64,000 nt of DNA from an uncultured Bacillota bacterium (GTDB lineage: Bacteria > Bacillota_I > Bacilli_A > Erysipelotrichales > Erysipelotrichaceae), in contig CALFPO010000041.1 in the NCBI GenBank assembly GCA_937919165.1, forward strand, positions 1 to 64,000, given 5' to 3'. The notes below the pieces were generated by a model that ran no database searches, had not been told where the DNA came from, and was given only the letters and a program-made list of their open reading frames with translations. Made by a program: the position numbers and the translations under genes. This document shows positions 58,577-64,000 of the stretch, one piece after another (position 1 is the first letter of the stretch; every line of letters begins with the position of its first letter).

Positions 58577-59935
58577 ATGAGCAAGCATGAGAAATTCAAT
58601 TTCAAGACCCTAGACGACATCAGAAACAAGGTTGATGAACTTGGTCTGAACATCAAGTTTGACGAAGATCTATCTCCACTGTGGCAGCCAAAGAAGATCG
58701 GAAACAAGATCGCTCCAAACTCTATGGCCGTATTGCCTATGGAAGGCTGCGATTCCAACACTGATGGATCGCCTAGCGAACTGGTATATGCAAGATATAC
58801 CAAACTGGCTGCAGGCGGTTTCGGACTGATCTGGTGGGAAGCCAATGCGGTTGTGGAAGAAGGAAAGGCCAATGAGCAGCAGATGATGCTTACGGCATCA
58901 AACCGCAGCAAGTTCAAGGCTCTGATCGATGAGGTCAACAGAATTGCGATGGAGAACTGGGGCCATAAGCCTCTGCATATCCTGCAGCTGACCCATTCAG
59001 GAAGATACTCAAGACCAGAAGGACATATCGCAAGACCACTGGTAGCCCAGCATGACCCATTGCTGGACAAGGGCAACGAGATCATCGTTACCGATGAATA
59101 TCTTGATGGATTGACCTCAAGATATGTTGAAGCAGCGTTGCTGGCAAAGGAAGTCGGATTCGATGGCGTAGACATCAAGGCTGTTCATAGATATCTGGTA
59201 AGCGAACTGCTGGCTGCCCATACCCGTGAAGGAAAGTATGGCGGATCGTTCGAGAACAGAAGCCGTTTCCTGCTTCAGACCATCAAGGCCGTCAAGGAAG
59301 CTACAGGCAAAGATTTCATTGTTGCCTCAAGATTCAATGTCTATGATGCCCATCCATATCCATATGGCTTCGGCGTCGACAAGGAAGATATGTGGAAGTT
59401 CGATGAAAGCGAACCAGTCGCTCTGGTTAAGGCTATGATCGAGAATGGTGTCGAATTGCTATCTAATTCAGGCGGCAACCCATACTACATCTATCCACAG
59501 GTTACTAGACCATTCGATATGTCAAGCTATGGTATTCCTACTCCGGATGAGCATCCGCTTGAATCGATCCAGAGACTCTTCTATATGACAAGCGTCATCC
59601 AGAAAGCCGCTGGAGATGTACCGGTAATCGGAAACGGCTATTCATGGCTCAGACAATTTTTGCCATATGCCGGCAGCGCCAACCTGAAGAATGGCTTATG
59701 CACAATGGTTGGATTCGGCAGAATGAGCTTCGCTTATCCAAGTGCTCCAAAAGACCTCAAGGAGAATGGCGAACTCAATCCAAACAAGGTATGCATCGCC
59801 TGCTCAAAGTGCACACAGATCATGAGAGATCATGGCACAACAGGCTGTGTAATAAGAAACAGCGCAGTATATGCTCCGCTGTTCAAGAAGTTCAATGATG
59901 AAGCAATAATTAGAGAAAACAGAAAGGTGGATTAA
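58577..59935 (+). CDS. NADH:flavin oxidoreductase, Old Yellow Enzyme family
   Basis: This 452-residue FMN enzyme has a TIM barrel with SMAVLPMEGCD near the N-terminus, LQLTHSGRYSRP, DGVDIKAVHRYLVSELLA, an HTREGKYGGSFENRSRF motif typical of the family, and PVIGNGY. The C-terminal CIACSKCTQIMRDHGTTGC is a cysteine cluster as in Fe-S-containing enoate and dienoyl-CoA reductases, but no C-terminal FAD/NAD domain is attached. It probably reduces an activated double bond. GGGAGG precedes the ATG. Confidence 0.87.
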   Translation: MSKHEKFNFKTLDDIRNKVDELGLNIKFDEDLSPLWQPKKIGNKIAPNSMAVLPMEGCDSNTDGSPSELVYARYTKLAAGGFGLIWWEANAVVEEGKANEQQMMLTASNRSKFKALIDEVNRIAMENWGHKPLHILQLTHSGRYSRPEGHIARPLVAQHDPLLDKGNEIIVTDEYLDGLTSRYVEAALLAKEVGFDGVDIKAVHRYLVSELLAAHTREGKYGGSFENRSRFLLQTIKAVKEATGKDFIVASRFNVYDAHPYPYGFGVDKEDMWKFDESEPVALVKAMIENGVELLSNSGGNPYYIYPQVTRPFDMSSYGIPTPDEHPLESIQRLFYMTSVIQKAAGDVPVIGNGYSWLRQFLPYAGSANLKNGLCTMVGFGRMSFAYPSAPKDLKENGELNPNKVCIACSKCTQIMRDHGTTGCVIRNSAVYAPLFKKFNDEAIIRENRKVD

Positions 59936-59937
59936 TC

Positions 59938-60708
59938 ATGAAGAAAACTGCAATCGTTACTGGCTCAGCCAGAGGTATCGGCTACGCAATCGCTACACAA
60001 CTGGGAAATGACGGATACAACATCGTCATCGTAGATGTAGGACCTCAGGAATCAAATCAGGAGAACATCGACAAGCTCAAGACCATTACCGATGTTCATT
60101 ATGTACAGGCAGACATCTCTAACCATGATGATCGCCTTAGAATCGTTGACGAGGCTGTAAAGGCCTTCGGCAGAATCGATGCATTGGTAAACAACGCTGG
60201 TGTTGCACCAAATGTCAGAGCTGACCTTCTTACCATGTCAGAAGAGTCATGGGATCGTGTCATCAACATCAACACCAAGGGCAACATGTTCCTGACTCAG
60301 GCTGTTGCCAATCAGATGATCAAGCAAGACAAGCTTGAAGGCGAAGAGAGAAAGGGCGTTGTCGTAAACATCTCTTCTTGCTCATCGGTTGTATCAAGCA
60401 CAAACAGAGGCGAATATTGCGTATCAAAGGCTGGCATCACTTGCTTGACTATGCTTTATGCCGACAGACTGGCTGCTGAAGGAATCAATGTCCATGAAGT
60501 AAGACCAGGCGTCATCGCTACAAACATGACTTCTACTGTACAGGAAAAGTATGACAACCTGATCAAGAACGGTGCATTCCCAATCGCTAGATGGGGACAG
60601 CCAGAAGATGTCGCAAAGGTTGTTAGTGCATTCTGTTCAGACAAGTTCAACTTCACGACTGGAAACTACATCGATGTCGATGGCGGCTTCCATATCCAGA
60701 GGTTATAG
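59938..60708 (+). CDS. Short-chain dehydrogenase/reductase
   Basis: This 256-residue SDR has the cofactor motif TGSARGIGYAIA, NNAGVAP, the catalytic Ser in NISSCSSVVS and Tyr/Lys in EYCVSKAG, then RPGVIATNM and a C-terminal GNYIDVDGGFHI. It resembles 3-ketoacyl reductases, but in this operon it probably oxidises or reduces an alcohol/ketone of the imported compound. It starts two bases after the flavin enzyme's stop. Confidence 0.9.
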   Translation: MKKTAIVTGSARGIGYAIATQLGNDGYNIVIVDVGPQESNQENIDKLKTITDVHYVQADISNHDDRLRIVDEAVKAFGRIDALVNNAGVAPNVRADLLTMSEESWDRVININTKGNMFLTQAVANQMIKQDKLEGEERKGVVVNISSCSSVVSSTNRGEYCVSKAGITCLTMLYADRLAAEGINVHEVRPGVIATNMTSTVQEKYDNLIKNGAFPIARWGQPEDVAKVVSAFCSDKFNFTTGNYIDVDGGFHIQRL

Positions 60709-60710
60709 AG

Positions 60711-62648
60711 ATGAACTATCTAGGACATGAAGTTGAAGAGATAAAGACCAATACCTGTGTTGTCGGAACTGGTGCAGCCGGCTATAACTGCGCATGCCGA
60801 TCAAGACAATACGGGGTAGAAGATGTCCTGCTGATTTCTGAGAACAGATTATCAGGCACAAGCCGCAATACCGGTTCAGATAAGCAGACATACTATAAGC
60901 TGACGCTTTCTGGCGATACGCCTGATAGCGTCTACGAGATGGCCAACACTCTGTTCGCCGGTGAGGCTGTCGATGGAGATATCGCTTTGTGCGAGGCTGC
61001 GCTCAGTGCTCCATCATTTCTGAGACTTGTTGAACTGGGGCTTCCTTTCCCAACCAACAGATATGGCGAATATATCGGATACAAGACTGACCATGACCCT
61101 AGAAACAGGGCAACATCGATTGGACCATATACTTCCAAGCAGATGACTGAAGCTCTTGAAAAGGATGCTGAAGACAAAGGCGTGAAGTTTATGGACAACA
61201 TGCAGGTCATCAAGATCCTGTCTGACGGCAAGAAGGCCTATGGTCTTCTTTGCCTAGATACTTCCAGCAACGATGACAACAGGTATGTCCTCATCGAGGC
61301 TGAGAATGTCGTCTATGCGACAGGCGGTCCTGCCGGCATGTATGGCAACAGCGTATATCCTGCAAGCCAGAACGGCTCTTCAGGTCTGGCATTTGAAGCT
61401 GGCGTAAAGGGCAAGAACCTTACGGAATGGCAATTCGGTCTGGCATCCATCAAGCCAAGATGGAATGTATCGGGCACATATATGCAGGTACTTCCAAGAT
61501 TTGTTTCTACCGATAAGGATGGAAACGATGAAAGAGAATTCCTTTGTGACTTCTTCACCGATAAGGGCGATATGCTGACCAAGGTATTCCTTAAGGGATA
61601 CCAGTGGCCATTCGATGTAAGAAAGGTAGAATCCGGATCATCCATCATTGATATCCTGGTATATCTTGAGCAGTGCAAGGGCAGAAGAGTCTTCCTTGAC
61701 TTCACAAAGGATCCATTGAACGGAGACTTCGAGTTCACTGAACTCAGCAAGGAAGCATATGACTATATCGAAAAGGGCAAGGCTCTGGTCAAGACACCTA
61801 TCGAAAGGCTCAAGATCATGAACCAGCCAGCCATCGACTTCTATAACGACAAGGGTGTCGATATCGAACATGAGATGCTGGAGATATCGTTGTGCGCTCA
61901 GCACAACAATGGCGGTCTGGATATCGACTGCTGGTGGAAAACTAATGTGGATAGCCTCTATGCTGTAGGCGAGGTTGCCGCAAGCCATGGCGTATACAGA
62001 CCAGGCGGCAGTGCTCTGAATGCTGGACAGTGCGGTTCGACAAGAGCTGCCCAATACATCGGCAACGTAGCATGCAAGGATATCCATGACAAGGCAATAT
62101 ATGAAAGCCTTGCACAGGACGCAGTCAAAGAGATGATCGATCTGGCTGAAGCCACAAGAAACGAGAACGGCAATGTTCTGGAGAAGCGCGCTGAATTCAT
62201 GAATGATATGTCAGAATGTGGCGGTGCCATAAGAAACGCTGACAAGATCAAGGAACAACTTGATAAGGTCGATGATATGCTGAAGAACTTTGCCACGGAA
62301 ATAACTTATGACAAGCCAGTACAGCTAAGATGGCTATATAGATTAAGAGATACATTGATCTGCCAGAAGTGCTATTTGTCGGCAATGGTCAACTACAATG
62401 AGGAATCAGGATTAAGCAGAGGCAGTGCATTATATACTAACCTCAAAGGAATCCATCCTCATGACAAGCTTCCAGAAGCTTTCACTTATCTTATAGATGA
62501 TGGAAGCAGAAAGGATCTTGTTCAGGAAACAATTCTTGAAGATGGTCAGGTAAGCTTCAATTGGCGTAAGGTAAGACCTATTCCGGAGAATGATGATTTC
62601 TTCGAGAATGTCTGGAGAGAATACAGAAGGAATAAGAATATTTACTAA
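60711..62648 (+). CDS. FAD-dependent fumarate reductase/aspartate oxidase-like flavoprotein
   Basis: This 645-residue flavoprotein of the SdhA/FrdA/L-aspartate oxidase group has the FAD loop VVGTGAAGYNCA, GTSRNTGSDK, YATGGPAGMYG, HNNGGLDID and LYAVGEVAASHGVYRPGGSALNAGQ. A helical C-terminal domain (residues ~480-600) follows. No iron-sulfur or membrane subunit genes are present, so electrons must come from another donor, perhaps the adjacent flavin enzyme. The substrate is unknown. Confidence 0.85.
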   Translation: MNYLGHEVEEIKTNTCVVGTGAAGYNCACRSRQYGVEDVLLISENRLSGTSRNTGSDKQTYYKLTLSGDTPDSVYEMANTLFAGEAVDGDIALCEAALSAPSFLRLVELGLPFPTNRYGEYIGYKTDHDPRNRATSIGPYTSKQMTEALEKDAEDKGVKFMDNMQVIKILSDGKKAYGLLCLDTSSNDDNRYVLIEAENVVYATGGPAGMYGNSVYPASQNGSSGLAFEAGVKGKNLTEWQFGLASIKPRWNVSGTYMQVLPRFVSTDKDGNDEREFLCDFFTDKGDMLTKVFLKGYQWPFDVRKVESGSSIIDILVYLEQCKGRRVFLDFTKDPLNGDFEFTELSKEAYDYIEKGKALVKTPIERLKIMNQPAIDFYNDKGVDIEHEMLEISLCAQHNNGGLDIDCWWKTNVDSLYAVGEVAASHGVYRPGGSALNAGQCGSTRAAQYIGNVACKDIHDKAIYESLAQDAVKEMIDLAEATRNENGNVLEKRAEFMNDMSECGGAIRNADKIKEQLDKVDDMLKNFATEITYDKPVQLRWLYRLRDTLICQKCYLSAMVNYNEESGLSRGSALYTNLKGIHPHDKLPEAFTYLIDDGSRKDLVQETILEDGQVSFNWRKVRPIPENDDFFENVWREYRRNKNIY

Positions 62649-63565
62649 TGGATTATTCGAATGCGTTAAACAATCAGCTGATACTGATGTTCCTGATAAT
62701 TGTTCTGGGCTTCATCCTCAAGAAGAGGGAATTCTATTCAGACCAGTTCATCAAGGAACTTGGCAATCTGCTGTTTGTGGTCATCAATCCTTTGACCATC
62801 ATCAATTCTTTGTCAATCGGCTATTCTAGCCAGAAGGCCAAGGAACTGGGAATAAGCTTCATCCTGGCGCTTGGATCATATCTTCTTAATGTGGTGATCG
62901 GTGAAGCAATCTTCAGAAACGAGAAGCATTATATCGAGAAGTTCGGTCTGGTGATAAACAACTGCGGATTCTTCGGCTTGCCGATTGTCATCACGCTGTT
63001 TGGCTCAGGTGCGGTATTCTATGCCGTATCCTATATTGCCATCAACACGGTAGCGCAATGGACCTATGGCAGCTACATAATGTCCAAGGACAAGAGCACC
63101 ATCTCATTGAAGGCCATTGTCACCAATACCAGCGTCATCGCTTCTGTGCTGGGCATGCTGCTGTTCTTTGTGGGATTCAGGATGCCAGGCTTTGTATCCA
63201 ACACCATATCTTCGCTCACCAATATGATGGGTCCGATATGTGCATTGATTGTAGGATCAAATCTTGCTGGGACCAAGCTTAAGCAGCTCAAGGATGATCT
63301 ATTGGATATCGTGACCATCGTTTGCAGACTGTTGGTTGTGCCATTCATCACAGCCTTCCTGTTCAAGTTCATCAACAACGACTACTTCATATTGAAGTTC
63401 ACGGTATTGATCATGGCAAGCGCTCCATCAGGAACAAGCACAACTGTCTTTGCGAGAATGTTCGACAAGGACTATGAAAAGGCTGCAAGGCTCGTATGTG
63501 CGTGCACGATGCTGTGCATGCTGACGATGCCGCTCATTACAGGCTTCGCAATGAAGATCTGGTAA
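62648..63565 (+). CDS. AEC family transporter
   Basis: This 305-residue membrane protein has about ten helices of the auxin efflux carrier/bile-acid-sodium-symporter-like group, with NQLILMFLIIVLGFILKKREF, NNCGFFGLPIVITLFG and ASAPSGTSTTVFARMF. Family members move organic acids such as malate. As the last gene of the catabolic operon it may export the reduced end product. Its ATG shares one base with the flavoprotein stop. Confidence 0.86.
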   Translation: MDYSNALNNQLILMFLIIVLGFILKKREFYSDQFIKELGNLLFVVINPLTIINSLSIGYSSQKAKELGISFILALGSYLLNVVIGEAIFRNEKHYIEKFGLVINNCGFFGLPIVITLFGSGAVFYAVSYIAINTVAQWTYGSYIMSKDKSTISLKAIVTNTSVIASVLGMLLFFVGFRMPGFVSNTISSLTNMMGPICALIVGSNLAGTKLKQLKDDLLDIVTIVCRLLVVPFITAFLFKFINNDYFILKFTVLIMASAPSGTSTTVFARMFDKDYEKAARLVCACTMLCMLTMPLITGFAMKIW

Positions 63566-63576
63566 TCGCAAATAAC

Positions 63577-63610
63577 AAAGGGATCAGTCTTATGACTGGT
63601 CCCTTTCTTT
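63577..63610 (+). terminator. Terminator of the second Liv-type operon
   Basis: AAAGGGATCAGTC at 63577-63589 pairs with GACTGGTCCCTTT at 63594-63606 (one wobble), followed by CTTT. Confidence 0.75.
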
Positions 63611-63617
63611 CACTCAA

Positions 63618-63642
63618 ACAAAAGGAGCCTTGATGGCTCCTT
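63618..63642 (-). terminator. Terminator of the right-edge kinase gene
   Basis: AAGGAGCC at 63622-63629 pairs with GGCTCCTT at 63635-63642. The minus-strand tail is TTTTGTTTG. Confidence 0.7.
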
Positions 63643-63648
63643 GTTTAA

Positions 63649-64000
63649 TTATCTCTGTACTCTTCCTGATGCGTCTCCGCCTGCAAGAGTCAATACCTCA
63701 GCTTCGCTTACCATGTTGAAGTCTGTAGGAATAGTATGCTTGAGAGCACTAGCTGCTACAGCGAATTCCAGTGCATCGCCCTGATTGTCCATTGTAAGCA
63801 GACCATGGATCAAGCCACCAGAGAATGAATCTCCGCCGCCTACTCTATCGATGATTGGCAGGATATCATAGCGCTTAGATTCATAGAACTCCTTGCCATT
63901 GTATATAAGAGCCTTCCAGCCATTATGAGATGCGCTGAAGCTTTCTCTTAAAGTAGATACGACATATTTGAATTTGAATTCCTTAGCCATCTGCTTGAAG
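63649..64000 (-). CDS. PfkB-family kinase, C-terminal part (2-keto-3-deoxygluconate kinase-like)
   Basis: The last ~117 residues of a sugar kinase lie here; the gene continues beyond the right edge, since codons before the Met at 63990 stay open. The catalytic region DRVGGGDSFSGGLIHGLL carries the general-base Asp, and TLRESFSASHNGW resembles KDG kinases. If correct, it would phosphorylate 2-keto-3-deoxy acids such as an IlvD/Edd-type dehydratase could make; that link is inference. Confidence 0.75.
   Translation of the reverse strand, partial: FKQMAKEFKFKYVVSTLRESFSASHNGWKALIYNGKEFYESKRYDILPIIDRVGGGDSFSGGLIHGLLTMDNQGDALEFAVAASALKHTIPTDFNMVSEAEVLTLAGGDASGRVQR

Noticed and set aside
1..64000. 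tRNA, rRNA, CRISPR arrays, insertion sequences and prophage genes
   Set aside because: No cloverleaf-like CCA-ending segments, repeated spacers, transposase or integrase frames were recognised on reading; this was by eye and not by a covariance search.

Overview
The window reads as a stretch of chromosome from a low-to-moderate GC Bacillota (Firmicutes). An Erysipelotrichia-like gut or oral anaerobe is my best guess, by inference only. Supporting signs are the Bacillus-type gene orders rsmG-noc-parA-parB and rnmV-rsmA-ispE-prs, an AddAB-type recombination nuclease, a CBS-containing family II pyrophosphatase and a DUF1146 (YwzB-like) protein. Both gene orders lie near the origin in Bacillus, so the left part is probably origin-proximal. 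I saw no rRNA, tRNA, CRISPR array, phage or insertion sequence. The left end cuts a serine hydrolase gene and the right end cuts a sugar kinase gene.

Bases 1-28 kb are mostly housekeeping: thyA-folA with a 23S rRNA methyltransferase-like gene and an oxidoreductase; rsmG-noc-parA-parB-telA; a PfkB kinase with a TrpF-like barrel; a pseudouridine synthase; an overlapping set of diguanylate cyclase, ybaK, rnmV, rsmA and ispE; a PRPP synthetase carrying an extra N-terminal domain that looks like a decayed GlmU; addB-addA; tsaC, pyrophosphatase, nagA and ywzB. Bases 27-39 kb hold an orphan response regulator, a heterodimeric ABC exporter, a 2-hydroxyacid dehydrogenase, a lipoprotein, a MATE pump, an IlvD/Edd-type dehydratase with a zinc alcohol dehydrogenase, two small proteins with double-glycine leaders, and the remains of a YefM-like antitoxin.

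Bases 39.4-51.6 kb look like one catabolic system. A YesM/YesN-type two-component pair precedes a Liv-type ABC importer (five genes). After it come an L-2-amino-thiazoline-4-carboxylate (ATC) hydrolase-like gene, a Rossmann/ATC-hydrolase fusion, an M20 amidohydrolase and a CyuA-type L-cysteine desulfidase. Read as a pathway, this would import a cyclic or carbamoylated cysteine derivative and turn it through N-carbamoyl-cysteine and cysteine into pyruvate, ammonia and sulfide. A fucose-isomerase-like gene with its own promoter follows.

Bases 53-63.6 kb form a second, parallel system: another complete Liv-type importer, a LacI-family regulator, an Old Yellow Enzyme-type flavin reductase, an SDR, a fumarate-reductase-like flavoprotein and an AEC transporter. 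A perfect 18-bp LacI-type palindrome lies just before its first gene. The substrate is unknown; the enzymes point to reductive use of an unsaturated organic acid or ring compound.

A recurring regulatory trait is that several operon-leading genes have a TATAAT-like box exactly 6 nt before the ATG and no Shine-Dalgarno sequence, as expected for leaderless mRNAs, while genes inside operons use ordinary ribosome binding sites or stop/start overlaps.
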